Shown: positions 38,537 through 49,234, numbered from the stretch's first letter. The stretch: 64,000 nucleotides of DNA from CBDBJK01 sp965206395 (GCA_965206395.1 CBDBJK010000032.1:137976-201975); one strand, 5' to 3'. Made by a program: numbers and translations. Notes: generated by a model from the letters alone, not told the origin.

Positions 38537-41169
38537 TAGGTGGCATTCAGTATGCGACTGGAATGGAAGACGGCGACTGCGGTGCTACCAGAGACAGCAG
38601 CTTTAGTAAGGTCGCCCTCGATACGGACACGACCCAGCCTATGGAACTGGACGTAGCTTCTGATGGGCGCGTGTTCTTTGTAGAGAAGACAGGGTTTGTG
38701 AAGGTCTACTCGCCGCAAAGTGGAAGCACGGTTATCGCGGCGCAACTCGCAGTCTCCACCGAATATGAAGACGGACTGCTGGGCATAGCACTCGACCCGC
38801 TGTTCGAGGTCAATCGCTGGGTGTACCTATTCTACTCCCCTGAAGGCTCGATTCCCAAGCAGCATATTTCCCGATTCACACTGGTCGGAGATACGCTGGA
38901 CATGGAATCGGAGCAGGTCTTGCTGGAGATACCCACGCAGCGCGACGAGTGCTGTCATTCGGGGGGGTCTCTCCAGTTCGACCAACAAGGTAACCTGTTC
39001 GTCTCTACCGGCGACAACACAAGTCCGTTCGCTTCTGACGGCTACGCTCCAATAGACGAGCGTCCTGATAATTCTGCCTTCGATTCCCAGAAGTCTGCGT
39101 CGAACACAAACGACCTGCGTGGGAAGATATTGCGTTTCACTCCACAGGCTGATGGAACATACTCAATACCCGACGGTAACCTTTTTCCCAGCGACGGGTC
39201 AGCGGGGCGTCCTGAGATATACCTGATGGGCCTGCGAAATCCGTTCCGAATCTCGATTGATTCCGAGACGGGCTGGCTGTATGTGGGAGATGTCGGCCCG
39301 GATGCCACCGACGCCGACCCGGAGCGTGGCCCAATTGGGCTGGACGAGGTTAATCAGGCGCGCGAAGCAGGCAACTACGGCTGGCCATACTGCGCTGGGA
39401 ACAACGAGCCATACGTAGATTACGATTTCGAAACGGAAATTTCAGGGCTGCCATTCGACTGTGTCGCTCTGGTTGACGACTCCCCAAACAACACAGGGGT
39501 TCTGAATCTGCCTCCGGCTAAACCGGCCATGATATGGTATCCATACGTAGTGTCGGCTGAGTTTCCAGAGTTTGGCGAAGGCGGCCGCACGGTGATGGCT
39601 GGCCCTGTTTACCATTTCGACTCCGAATTGGCATCAACAGGCGCGCTTCCCGAATACTACGACGATACGCTGTTCATCTACGAGTGGTCGCGCAACTGGA
39701 TTGCTGAGATCAAACTAGACGAGCAGGGCGACATCCTAAAAATCAATCCATTCCTACCGAGCTTTGATTTCAGAAGTCCCATCGACATGGAGATTGGGCC
39801 GGACGGGGCCATATATATCCTTGAGTATGGCACGGGCTGGGGGGACAATCCCGACGCGCAACTGGTTCGCATAAACTACGTTAGCCAGTCACGTTCACCC
39901 GTCGCCGTTGCCAGCGCCACGCCCACGTCCGGGCCTGTTCCCTTGACGGCAGTGTTTTCGAGCGAAGGCTCCACCGACCCGGATGGTGGCAACAGCATCA
40001 CATTTGCCTGGGACTTTACACTGGACGGCGTCATAGACTCGACCGAAGCCAATCCGGTCTTCATATACGTTATCCCCGGCAATTTTACCGCACAGTTGAC
40101 GGTGACTGACCTCGATGGAAACCAGTCCACGGCGAATGTGTCAATCTCGGCGGGTAACACAAAGCCAGTGGTCACGATTGAATTGCCAGTCGAAGGAGGT
40201 TTCTTCGACTGGAGCGACCTGATTCCGTTCGGGGTGAGCGTATCGGACGCCGAGGATGGCAGTACCAAAGGTGGCGGTATCGATTGCCAGCAGGTAATCG
40301 TCCAGCCAAAGCTAGGCCATAACGAGCATGCTCATCCCTTGGAAGAGTTCCGGGGCTGTGAGGCGTGTTGACATCCCCAGACGACCCGTTTGAGACGGCC
40401 AATATGTCTTATATCGTCGAAGTCCGGTACACAGACAAGGGTGCGCCCGGAATAGACCCGCTGATGGGCATTACCGAGCATATCCTGCATCCCAAGCTCA
40501 AGCAGGCGGAACATTTCTCATCCCAGAAAGGAATAAAAGTAAGAACAACACCTAACGGGGAGGGAGGTGGCTTCCTTATCGCTGGCATAGACGATGGAGA
40601 TTACATATCTTTCAAGCCCATGAACCTGCGTAACATCGATTCGGTCACCTATCGCGTTGCTTCGGGCGAGCCTGGGGGCATCTTTCCTGGGGGCCTTATC
40701 GAGGGTTACGTCGATTCGCCTCCCAGCAATCCGGGCGTCAAGCCTATCAGCACGGCTGTCGTCGAGCCGACCGCCAAACCAGGGGAATTCATCGAGGTTA
40801 CCGTAGATATCGAAGACCCTGGCGAAACTCACGAACTATTCTTTGTATTCTCTGCTGTCAATCCTAATGACACAAACCTATTCTTTCTCAATTGGATACG
40901 TTTCAACGGGCTGGGAGTTTCCGGCCTTTGCGGAGATCAAAACGGCGACGGCATAGTGAACGGGCGAGATGTGTTCATCGACTTGCTGATTGCATTAGGA
41001 CACATTACGCCCACGCAGACTCAGCTTGTACTCAGCGACCTCGACCGCGACGGAGACGTGGATATTATCGACACCATCATGCTCCTGCAACACGTCATCG
41101 GTCTGAGACCTGTACTCGACGGGTGCGGCCCATTGCAATAGTTGTTCGCAGTATGCCATCGACATCGCT

Positions 41170-42531
41170 CTACAAGGGCATGTGAGGCCCCCGGATGACG
41201 CGCTGCCCCCGGCCTCGCGCTCCTGTTACCTTATCGTTCTCGAACACAACATCTCCTCTTGAGATGGTATGCGTGGGCCAGCCCTGAATCTCCCAACCTT
41301 CGTACACCTCGTAATCGGACGCAGACTGCATTTCATCTGCTTTGATTGTACGTTTGCGATCCGGGTCCCATACAACGAGGTCGGCATCCGAGCCAACGCT
41401 TATGGTGCCTTTCTGAGGATACATGCCGAACAACTTGGCAGCATTCGTGGAAGTCAGCTCCACCCACCGGCTCAGTGAGATGCGACCCTTGAGCACGCCT
41501 TCAGAATATAGCAGGGGCATAAGGGTTTCAAGGCCCGGCATGGCCCCCTTAAAGGTTCCCACCTTGAGGGTAGGGTCGAGATTCTGGGCCTTGTCCAGAG
41601 GGGCGTGGTCAGAGCAATAAGTGTCCACGTCGCGCGCTCGCAAGCCGTTCCAGAGCGCATCGACATCCGACTGCTCACGCAGACATGGGTAGCCCACGTA
41701 CTTGGCCCCCTCTGGCTCTTCAAACCGCTCTCTGGTTAGGTAGATGTAAATGGGTCTGGTTTCGACGTAAACCGACTGGCCTGCGACCCTCGCTCTCCTG
41801 GTCTCCTTTAGCGCGGCCTCAGAGGAAAGGTGGACTATGTAAAGGGGTGCTTCGGTGGCTTTGGCGGCGGCTATAGCGCGGGCCGTCGCTGACGCCTCGC
41901 CGTAAGTGGGGCGGCTGTCGGCATAGTATCGTATGTCGGACTTGCCCTCGGCCACCAGTTGCTCTTCGCGGACGTGGTTAATGTCCTGGTCTTCGCAGTG
42001 AATCATTGTGAGCATTCCATTCTGACCGGCGATCTCAAATGCCTTGATGTGGTCTGGATCGAAAATCTTGCCAATCTGCGTGAAGGTCTTGATGCTGGAG
42101 TAGCCTGCCTCCGCCAGCTTGGGAATCTCGGCCAGGATTTCAGGCGTTGGGTCGATCACTACCGGATGCAGGGTGAAGTCTACAATGGCGTCAGCCTTGG
42201 CTTCGGCCTCAACGCGGTCCATCGTATGCAGAAGCCCCTCATCAGGGCCTGGAAAGGTCACGCTTCCGATAGTCGTCACGCCACCAGCGGCAGCGGCGGC
42301 TGTGCCAGTGTAGAAATCGTCTACCCATTTCATTCCTTCGTGATGCCAGGTGAGATGGACATGCAAGTCCAAGCCTCCCGGAATAACCAGCTTGCCGCTG
42401 GCGTCTATCTCGCTTTTGCCAGACATCTCACCGCCGATCTGCGCCACCTTCCCATCCTGGATGCCAACGTCCGCATTGAAACTGCTTCCGGCTGTTACGA
42501 CTGTTCCGCCTCTGATGATTAGATCCATCAT
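41170..42531 (-). CDS. Dihydropyrimidinase/hydantoinase-type amidohydrolase
   Basis: 453 residues. Cyclic amide hydrolase of the urease-like superfamily: metal ligands in GLDLHVHLTW (HxH), the carboxylated Lys in YSSIKTFTQ, His in MIHCEDQD and LYIVHLSSE, and Asp in DTYCSDHAPL. The C-terminus has the usual FGMYPQKGTISVGSDADLVVWDP. Substrate could be hydantoins, dihydropyrimidines or phenylhydantoin-like compounds. It is followed by the LLM oxidoreductase on the same strand, but over 190 bases away. Confidence 0.9.
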   Translation of the reverse strand: MMDLIIRGGTVVTAGSSFNADVGIQDGKVAQIGGEMSGKSEIDASGKLVIPGGLDLHVHLTWHHEGMKWVDDFYTGTAAAAAGGVTTIGSVTFPGPDEGLLHTMDRVEAEAKADAIVDFTLHPVVIDPTPEILAEIPKLAEAGYSSIKTFTQIGKIFDPDHIKAFEIAGQNGMLTMIHCEDQDINHVREEQLVAEGKSDIRYYADSRPTYGEASATARAIAAAKATEAPLYIVHLSSEAALKETRRARVAGQSVYVETRPIYIYLTRERFEEPEGAKYVGYPCLREQSDVDALWNGLRARDVDTYCSDHAPLDKAQNLDPTLKVGTFKGAMPGLETLMPLLYSEGVLKGRISLSRWVELTSTNAAKLFGMYPQKGTISVGSDADLVVWDPDRKRTIKADEMQSASDYEVYEGWEIQGWPTHTISRGDVVFENDKVTGARGRGQRVIRGPHMPL

Positions 42532-42599
42532 TGTGGTCTCCTGGTAAAAAGTCTTTCTTGATTAATGTAGTAGCTCGTCTCCATGATTATGATGGCAAA

Positions 42600-42690
42600 T
42601 TTACCCCCTCATCCCAACCTTCTCCCGCCAGGGGAGAAGGGGTGCCTCCTCTCCCTTGATGGGAGAGGACTGAGGTGAGGGTGAACGCTC
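42600..42690. repeat. Intergenic inverted-repeat sequence
   Basis: Contains CTTCTCCCGCCAGGGGAGAAG (42611-42631) and CTCTCCCTTGATGGGAGAG (42649-42667), two neighbouring hairpins flanked by CCCCTCATCC and GAGGTGAGGG. It resembles scattered intergenic repeats, though no second copy of exactly this form was found in the window. Confidence 0.5.
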
Positions 42691-42726
42691 CTGCCAACAT
42701 CAAATGGGAGAAGCGCAAAAACAGGT

Positions 42727-43752
42727 CTAATTCCTGAACATGGCTTTTGCGAGATCCGCGAGACGATGCGCTTGCTCCATTGCGCCAACGGCTGTGCCCG
42801 CCGAGAATTGTGTTGCTCCAGCTGCCATTCGCTCACGTAACATTTGCCCAACCTCATCAGGAGTGCCAGCCGTCAGGAACCTGTCCATTAGATAGTCCCT
42901 CACGCCAAGCTCGCGCGCCAGTTGGTCATAGCTGTCTCTCTGCTCCTGTGGGGTCTTCCCGTGTGTGGTGATGTCATAGGCATCTGCGAGCTTCTTTATG
43001 CCTTCTTTATATTCGTCAGGGATGAATTTCCCGTTCATTGTAAAACGGGCGAGGTGGTGATTCGGAGAAGATACGACCCATGCGGACTGGCGTAATGCCT
43101 CTCCGGGACGAGGGTCTATGCGAATGCCGCCAACCCACCAGACATCAATGTCCTTTACATCTCGTCCTGCTTGCTTTGCGCCCTGTTCGAGCAGGTCAAG
43201 GCTGCCTTTTATGACCTCCAGGTTGATGCCAAGCCCCATTATCACGCCATCGGCGACCTCGCCAGCCAATTTGACTGCCCTTGGCCCATGAGCCGACAGA
43301 TAGATGGGGATATGCTTCCTGCCAGCCCATGTCAGGAGGGATTGCTTGCCCTGATACTCCGCCTCTCCTTCCTGCAGCAACTTTCGTACAGTGAGGATGT
43401 ATTCTCTCAAGTGATCCATGGGCGAACCGGTAAACCCAAGATTGTAGACGCCGCTATCGCCTGAGCCGATTCCGATATAAATGCGACCCGGCGCAAGCTC
43501 GTCCAGTGTGGCTGCCGCGCTCGCGGTGACGACTGGATGGCGAGTCAAGGGGTTTGTCACGTTTGTGCCCAGCCTGATGCTGGTAGTGGCCTGAGCAACG
43601 GCGGCCAGTGTTACCCAAGGCTCTCGGAATAGGGCGGGGGAGTCCCAAATACCGAGACGGTAGAAGTCCAGGGCTTCTGCTTGCCGGGCAAAATCTGCAG
43701 TCTCCTGCGGAGTGCCAGGGTTGAAGTTCAATTCCAATTTCAGTCTGGCCAT
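42727..43752 (-). CDS. LLM-class flavin/F420-dependent oxidoreductase
   Basis: Start at 43752 (MARLKLELNF), with AAAGGAG just upstream, rather than 30 codons earlier. About 341 residues. TIM-barrel luciferase-like fold: GIWDSPALFREPWVTLAAVAQATTSIRLGTNVTNPLTRHPVVTASAAATLDELAPGRIYIGIGSGDS, the classic N-terminal half, then PIYLSAHGPRAVKLAGEVADGVIMG. It resembles methylenetetrahydromethanopterin reductase-type members that use F420H2. Substrate cannot be told. Confidence 0.9.
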   Translation of the reverse strand: MARLKLELNFNPGTPQETADFARQAEALDFYRLGIWDSPALFREPWVTLAAVAQATTSIRLGTNVTNPLTRHPVVTASAAATLDELAPGRIYIGIGSGDSGVYNLGFTGSPMDHLREYILTVRKLLQEGEAEYQGKQSLLTWAGRKHIPIYLSAHGPRAVKLAGEVADGVIMGLGINLEVIKGSLDLLEQGAKQAGRDVKDIDVWWVGGIRIDPRPGEALRQSAWVVSSPNHHLARFTMNGKFIPDEYKEGIKKLADAYDITTHGKTPQEQRDSYDQLARELGVRDYLMDRFLTAGTPDEVGQMLRERMAAGATQFSAGTAVGAMEQAHRLADLAKAMFRN

Positions 43753-43998
43753 GGGTTCTCCTTTCAACGAGAGCAAACAACGATGGGTCAGCGAATTGGG
43801 CGTCTGTAGTCGATGGGATGAGTGTAACGATGGCGCGGACAAGCGTCAAGTGAACCTGGCTCTTCATCGAGACACAGAATACTTATTGGTCTGTTATAGA
43901 TGGACTTCATAGTCGATATGCGCAATTGATAGTAAGAAGTGTCCATCTAGTCAGTAGAGAGTCTTGAACCCGCTAGCGAGGTAGCTGAACACTCGATT

Positions 43999-44502
43999 AT
44001 GAAAAGAGCAATACTCTACTGGATACCCGTGGTTGGCTGGATGGTGGGAATCTTCCTCCTGTCCAACTCCACCTCGTCAACCGTTGAAGTGGCTGCAAGT
44101 GACGTGCGAGGATTCTCCGCGATTCTGCCAGCCTGGATGCTAAATACTTTGACTTCCCCTCCCTTTGTCCATCAGTTGGAGTTTGGTGTGCTGGCAGTAC
44201 TTCTCTATAGACTCTTGAACAGCTTCAAGCCTCTCGGCCTCCGATACATAATCGCTGGCACTCTTGCCCTGGCTATGGGATACGGGTTCGTGGACGAGTT
44301 TCACCAGCTATTCGTGCCAGGCCGTGACAGCAGTCTGTTAGACGTGGCATACGACACTCTCGGTGTCTCCATCGGGCTTGGTGTGGCGTTGATATGGAGA
44401 AAGGCGACTGGTGGAACTGGTTGGGGTTGGCAGGGAAGCAAGGAGAGCAGGCGGAGGCTTGTTGCTAAAGGCTTACCTGTCAGAAGTCGCCTTAATGTGT
44501 GA
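43999..44502 (+). CDS. VanZ-family membrane protein
   Basis: 167 residues with four predicted helices (YWIPVVGWMVGIFLLS, LEFGVLAVLLYRLL, IIAGTLALAMGYGF, DTLGVSIGLGVALIW). Signature DEFHQLFVPGRDSSLLDVAYDTLG. VanZ-like proteins are linked to envelope processes and teicoplanin resistance in one case; the role here is unknown. Ends in a basic tail. Confidence 0.85.
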   Translation: MKRAILYWIPVVGWMVGIFLLSNSTSSTVEVAASDVRGFSAILPAWMLNTLTSPPFVHQLEFGVLAVLLYRLLNSFKPLGLRYIIAGTLALAMGYGFVDEFHQLFVPGRDSSLLDVAYDTLGVSIGLGVALIWRKATGGTGWGWQGSKESRRRLVAKGLPVRSRLNV

Positions 44503-44809
44503 TAGAGGAATTCCTCACTCCTTTGAGTGACCTCTGCACATATAACGTAAGCGTTACCCCTTGAGTGTCAGGAGGGGCTGGACGCTTACGAATTAGTGGG
44601 CCTAAGAGGCTCATCCTTCCGCGGAAGGACCGCCAGAAAGCTGCCTGAAACTCGATTGTTAAGGCGCAAAACTGTCGCCCGATCATTGTCGGGACAATTT
44701 CACTTTGTCTAAATTCAAGGCGTTATCAACATATTGAAAGACAGTATGAGGTGAAGGTGAAATTGAGCTTGTCTGATGGAAGTTGACAACAACGCTAGCC
44801 AGCTATATA
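44503..44809. other. Intergenic region with palindromic repeat core
   Basis: Holds TCCTTCCGCGGAAGGA at 44614-44629 and a pair GTAAGCGTTACC / GACGCTTACG around 44547-44590. The right part is AT-rich and abuts the IS630 element. No gene. Confidence 0.5.
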
Positions 44810-45029
44810 TAGTCATTCCAGATAATATACATACGATCTCACGACTTCGTCGATTGTGGTGTCGGCAGGAAGAAACTGCCTTCGTCTTTTCATGATTGCA
44901 AAGTCCTGTTCGATTGGATTGAAGTCTGGCGAGTACGGCGGCAGAAAGAGGAGAGTGTGTCCAGCTTGCTCAATAATTTGCCTTGTTGCAGCGGTCTTGT
45001 GAAAGGTTGCATTCAAGTGGACCCCATCA

Positions 45030-45965
45030 TCAGGACAGCGGTGAGGCTAAAATAAGAGAGTCTACCGCTGGGGTGTCTCGTAAACCTTCATCCCATTGTA
45101 AGGCTTGTGGATGTTCTAGTAAACACCTTTGTGGGCTCACTGCATGGAACACCTGACCCGGTGACCGATAGCCCAGGGCTTGATGGGGCCGCTCTTGGTT
45201 GTAGAAGGCCAGATAAGCCCCAATCCCTTTTCTGGCCTCAGTCCCATTTTGGTATGCCTTCAGGTACACCTCCTCGTACTTGATGCTGCGCCACAGCCGT
45301 TCCACGAAGACGTTGTCCATGCACCGGCCCCTGCCGTCCATGCTCACTTGAACGCCTTGCGCCAGCAGCATGCTGGTGAAGGCCTCGCTGGTGAACTGGC
45401 TGCCCTGGTCGGTGTTGAAGATCTGTGGCCGACCCTTGCTCAAGGCCTCTTCCAGAGCCGCAACACAGAAGTCTACCTCCAGGGTGTTGGACAGCCGCCA
45501 GGCCAGCACGTAGCGGCTGTGCCAGTCCATGATGGCCATCAAGTAGAGGAAACCCCGAGCCATGGGTATGTAGGTGATGTCGGTGGCCCACACCTGGTTG
45601 ACCCGGTTGATCTCCAGCCCCCTGAGCAAGTACGGATAGACCTTATGCCCTGGGTTTGGCTTGCTGGTGTTGGGACGCCGGTAGATGGTCTCCAGGCCTA
45701 TCAGCTGCATCAGCCGGCGGACCCGCTTGCGGTTGACCTGGTGTCCGTGATTTCTGAGCCAGGCAGTCATCCTTCTGGAGCCGTAGAAAGGTGTCTTCAG
45801 GTACTGTTGGTCTATGAGGGCCATCAACTCCATGTCCTCGGCGCCGGCCTCGGTTGGCAGGTAGTACAACGAGGAGCGGCTGATACCCAGCAAGGCGCAC
45901 TGGCGCACCAGAGACAGCTTCGGTTCTTCTCGGTCAATCATGGCCCGGCGTTGGGACCGGCTCAC
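45030..45965 (-). CDS. IS3-family transposase OrfB
   Basis: 311 residues. HTH_21 segment (LVRQCALLGISRSSLYY, SRRMTAWLRNHGHQVNRKRVRRLMQ) then the integrase core: VWATDITYIPM (Asp), IFNTDQGSQFTSEAF (Asp), and NVFVERLWRSIKYEEVYL (Glu). The overlap with OrfA by 4 bases fits the usual -1 frameshift or coupling in IS3 elements. Intact. Confidence 0.9.
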   Translation of the reverse strand: MSRSQRRAMIDREEPKLSLVRQCALLGISRSSLYYLPTEAGAEDMELMALIDQQYLKTPFYGSRRMTAWLRNHGHQVNRKRVRRLMQLIGLETIYRRPNTSKPNPGHKVYPYLLRGLEINRVNQVWATDITYIPMARGFLYLMAIMDWHSRYVLAWRLSNTLEVDFCVAALEEALSKGRPQIFNTDQGSQFTSEAFTSMLLAQGVQVSMDGRGRCMDNVFVERLWRSIKYEEVYLKAYQNGTEARKGIGAYLAFYNQERPHQALGYRSPGQVFHAVSPQRCLLEHPQALQWDEGLRDTPAVDSLILASPLS

Positions 45966-46246
45966 AACCCGAAGCTCCGTGACAAAAAATCCCGTTCCAC
46001 CTTGAGCTGCCCAATCTGTTGGTAGAGCTGGGCAGTGAGGACCTCTTGGTCCTTCTCCTGGCGTCCAGCACCATTTTCAAAGAGGTGCGGCGCCCCCTGA
46101 GTCAAGGCCTTCTTCCAGGCATGGATCTGGCTCGGGTGGACTTCAAACCGGCTGGCCAGCTCTGCAATGGTGTGCTCCCCCTGGAGCGCGGCCAAAGCCA
46201 CTTTGGCCTTGAAGACTGGGCTGTGCTTCTTACGTGTTTGCTTCAT
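45962..46246 (-). CDS. IS3-family transposase OrfA
   Basis: 94 residues. HTH protein: KKHSPVFKAKVALAALQGEHTIAELASRFEVHPSQIHAWKKAL, then a leucine-zipper-like tail (LTAQLYQQIGQLKVERDFL). It forms the DNA-binding part of the OrfAB transposase. Confidence 0.9.
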   Translation of the reverse strand: MKQTRKKHSPVFKAKVALAALQGEHTIAELASRFEVHPSQIHAWKKALTQGAPHLFENGAGRQEKDQEVLTAQLYQQIGQLKVERDFLSRSFGL

Positions 46247-47152
46247 GTCCTGCTCCTTGTTTCCGTCCTATTTTAGGAGCGGGACTCTCTCTTAGCCACC
46301 TGTCCAATTTTGGGGTCCACCTCACATTGTCCATGATTAACGTTGAGCTTTGGGCCAGTTCTTTGAACAAGTGGCTCTGGAGCCAGTAGTTGAACAAGGT
46401 AGCGTTGGTGCTGCCTTCGAACAGGATAGGAGCGAGCAGCCTTTTGCCCTGTTTGGCAGAGATCAGGCTGGTGCGAGGACGCCTTTTGCCACTGCGTTCA
46501 CCGTATACCTTCTTCCCCCGAAGACCCCAACCATGCGCTCTGTGAGTTGTGCGCTCAAATCCACTCTCATCCAGATACACTATGTGCTCACTTCCTTTGT
46601 CCTTGACAACCTGGCGCAGTGTCCTCAGATACTCGATACGCTTTTCATGGTTTCTCTCGCTGTAGCGCATCGCTTTTTTTGTGCGTCAACTCCATCTTAC
46701 GCATCATTGACCACACAGCGTTGATATGCACCCCGAATACTTCAGCACGCTCTCTCAGTAAAGCATCAGGATAAAGTCGTACGTGCCGACGCAACGCCTC
46801 TTTGTCTATCTTGCGATGCCTCAGTGATTGAACTTTTGGTGCGAGGTCTTCACGCTTACACCAGTCGTTGACGCACCACAGGCTGACCTCAAAGCGACGT
46901 GATGCCTTCGTCTTGCTTCCACCTTCGTTTACAAAGCCAACCACTCTTTTCCTCAAGTCCATGCTGTAAGTCATAATGTCGTTGATCATACCATATGGTT
47001 ATAAAGTGGATTGACTATAGTTTGTGGCATTCCAGAATATTATGTCTATCGGGATATTCAACCTGATCTGGGAAATTCCGGCTGGGAATCGTAATGGCCT
47101 AAACAGCAGATGTTGAGCTTTATCCGCCATTGGGACATGAGGGTTTGGTGAT

Positions 47153-49234
47153 ATGCGACTCAAGATTTTTGGCATAGCAATGATATTTGTAACGGCAGTA
47201 TTCGCTATATTGCCTGTCTTTAATTCCTCTGAAGCAGGAATAATTACAAACTCAGAACTCACAGACAATTTCACGTATCCAACGAATTCGGCGATCGTCG
47301 ATGAGGTCGATCTATTCGTACAAAAGTCTGCTTTTCCCACCACAGTGGTCGCAGGCGAGCAAATAAACTACTCCATCTTCGTAACCAACAACTCTATCTC
47401 AACGCCAGCCACTGGGGTGATGGCAACTGACACACTACCGCCAGAAGTGAGCTTCGTGTCTGCAGACGCTGGTTGCACGGAGGCAGCGGGCATTGTCACA
47501 TGTGTCATTGGTGCGCTAGGATTCGGCCAATCGACAGGCCGCACCATAGTGGTCAGCGTCGATCCTGCGACGCCAAACGGCACATTCATTACAAACAATG
47601 TCGAGGTTCAGGGTGACCAGGTTGATCCTAACCTCCTTGACAATTCCGCATCTATACTGGTTGAGGTCGTGAAGTTACAACCCGAATGTCTTCCTGGCGA
47701 CATCGTTATCGAGCCACCTTTTTGCACCATCTACGAGGGTAGTGATCTAGGCCCAGTTCCTGGATTGCCGCCGCCTTACGGAGGATTGACCTTCTTATTC
47801 AGCGACCCCAATACACTCCTGATAGGAGGAGAGGCGAACCAACCGGAGGGCAAGCTATATTCGATTGGAGTGGTTCGAGATGCGAGCGGTCACATCACAG
47901 GATTCTCCGGCACAGCAACTGTGTTCGCAGAGGCAGCCTATAACGATGGTGGGATAAACTATGGCCCCGGCAACGTGCTGTTCTTATCGCGCTGGCCCGT
48001 GAATGAGATAGGACAGACCAAACCTGGAAGCGCTATTACTGACAAGATCATAGACTTGGTCCGCTCGGAGTAACTCCATCCCCCGGGGGATTGAACTTTG
48101 TGCCTGCTGGCTTTCCCGGCGCTGGACAGCTCAAGATCGTGAGTTGGGAAGAAGGCGATTGGTACACATTAGACTTTGCTCCCGATGGTGGGGGGACGTT
48201 TGATATAACCAATGCTACATTAAATACTCAGATTGAAGGTGGACCAGAGGGGTTCATCTATGTGCTACCTGGCTCTCCCATGTTCTCCGACTTCGATAAC
48301 ATGCTGGTCTCTGAATTCTCATCAAGCAATGTGACAATCTATGACCTTGATGGCAGCGGAAACCCTATTCCAGCCACTCGTACGAGATTTCTCGCTGGAT
48401 TGGCTGGGGCTGAAGGTGCGTTAATTGACCCCCTGACCGGCGACTTCCTGTTCTCTACCTTCACCTTCGTAGGCGGAAGCAAGGTGATTGTGGTGCAAGG
48501 GTTTGCCATCCCGCCCCAGGCTGACCTGTCGATCACCAAGATGGACGATCCAGACCCTGTGATAGCGGGCGAACAACTCACTTACACTATCGGCGTAACC
48601 AACAACTCAACCTCAACGCTAGCCACCGGAGTGAACGTAACTGACACGTTACCAGAGGAAGTGAGCTTCGAGTCTGCAAGTGCTGGTTGTACAGAGTCGG
48701 CTGGCGTCGTTGTCTGTAATATAGGTGATCTGGCAATAGGAGAAACCATTGAAATCACCATCGTCGGCACCGTTAACAGAAGGGATAATCACGAACACCG
48801 CCTCTGCGGAAGGCGACCAGGTCGATCCTGATTTCAATAACAATACAGTCTCAGAAGATACGACAGTGAAACAGCTCTGCGTCTTAGACCTGAGCCTTGC
48901 CTATGAAAACACTACTCTAACTTTGGGCTTCGAGTTGGGGACTCAAAAGCCGGCCCTCTGGGGTACCTGGATGGTCGTAGGTACCACCTTTATTCCCCTA
49001 TGGACATTTCCTATCTCGACACCCATCGATCTACCTGGTCTATTTTCGTTGCCGATCCCTGGGTTCCCTTCCATAGGGAAGATTGGATTCCTAACCTTAC
49101 TGATTAAATCCGAAGGGATAATATGCTCTGACTGGGAGACCATAGACACAGGCGGTCCGTCATCAGTTGTACCTTCAACAGGAAAGCTGCGAGAGTTGTT
49201 TCAAGGAGCAACCAAGGAGCTTCCTCTCAGGTAG
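47153..49234 (+). pseudogene. DUF11-repeat secreted surface protein, two frameshifts
   Basis: The signal peptide is in FGIAMIFVTAVFAILPVFNSSEAG. The first DUF11 repeat is around residues 55-150 (TVVAGEQINYSIFVTNNS, ATDTLPPEVSFVSADAGC, then TNNVEVQGDQVDPNLLDNSA). After a middle domain (LPPPYGGLTFLFSDPNTLLIGGEANQPEG) the frame shifts near 48,058 (DLVR to LGVTPSPGG) and again near 48,778 (GTVN to EGIITNTASAEGDQVDPD). A second DUF11 lies around 48,540-48,850. The C-terminal domain (TFPISTPIDLPG, FPSIGKIGFLTLL, EGIICSDWETIDTG) matches the protein fragment at 1-351. Rebuilt length is about 690 residues. Likely a surface or adhesin-like protein. Confidence 0.8.

Larger units (their letters stand above)
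36485..41141 (+). pseudogene. Secreted ThuA/PQQ-type sugar dehydrogenase fusion, split by IS630
   Basis: The N-terminal signal (FLKTLLIVLAILIGLSG) is followed by a ThuA-like domain (VLVFTKTAGYRHASIP, GGGFVGIHSAADTEYNWPGF). The gene is cut at AHVL by the IS630 element (37298-38536) and resumes GGIQYATGMEDGDC after removing the IS and one TA. Next comes a glucose/sorbosone dehydrogenase beta propeller (MELDVASDGRVFFVEKTG, GLLGIALDPLFEVNRWVYLFYS, GNYGWPYCAGN), then a PKD domain (FSSEGSTDPDGGNSITFAWDFT). The frame shifts by one base near 40362-40368. The remainder is a CBM6-like domain and a dockerin-type calcium repeat (GDQNGDGIVNGRDVFIDLL, SDLDRDGDVDIIDTIMLLQHV). Rebuilt length is about 1,140 residues. 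Related proteins degrade or oxidise polysaccharides outside the cell. Confidence 0.85.
45013..46324 (-). mobile_element. IS3-family element nested in IS630
   Basis: 1,312 bp. Read in the minus direction it starts TGAGGTGGACCCCAAAATTG and ends GGGGTCCACTTGA. The 3-base duplication CAT (ATG on the minus strand) lies at 45010-45012 and 46325-46327. Confidence 0.88.
44813..46989 (-). pseudogene. IS630 transposase interrupted by IS3
   Basis: HTH half at 46989-46645 (MTYSMDLRKRVVGFVNEGGSKTKASRRFEV). The catalytic half starts at 46670 (HIVYLDESGFERTTHRAHGW) and runs to LIMDN, where the IS3 begins. It resumes NATFHKTAATRQIIEQ, then LLFLPPYSPDFNPIEQDFAIMKRR with the final Glu. The halves overlap at a run of seven A on the coding strand (46674-46680), another probable frameshift site. 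Removing the IS3 and one ATG restores LIMDNATFHK. Confidence 0.85.
44810..47017 (-). mobile_element. IS630-family element (second type), with a nested IS3
   Basis: Ends TAGTCATTCCAGATAA and, inward from the right, TAGTCAATCCACTTTATA, flanked by TA (44808-44809 and 47018-47019). It differs from the IS630 at 1867. An IS3 element at 45013-46324 splits it. Confidence 0.8.

Noticed and set aside
42600..42690. Hairpins as a terminator of the LLM oxidoreductase gene
   Set aside because: They lie beyond its 3' end but have no T tail and look more like the dispersed intergenic repeats; recorded as a repeat instead.
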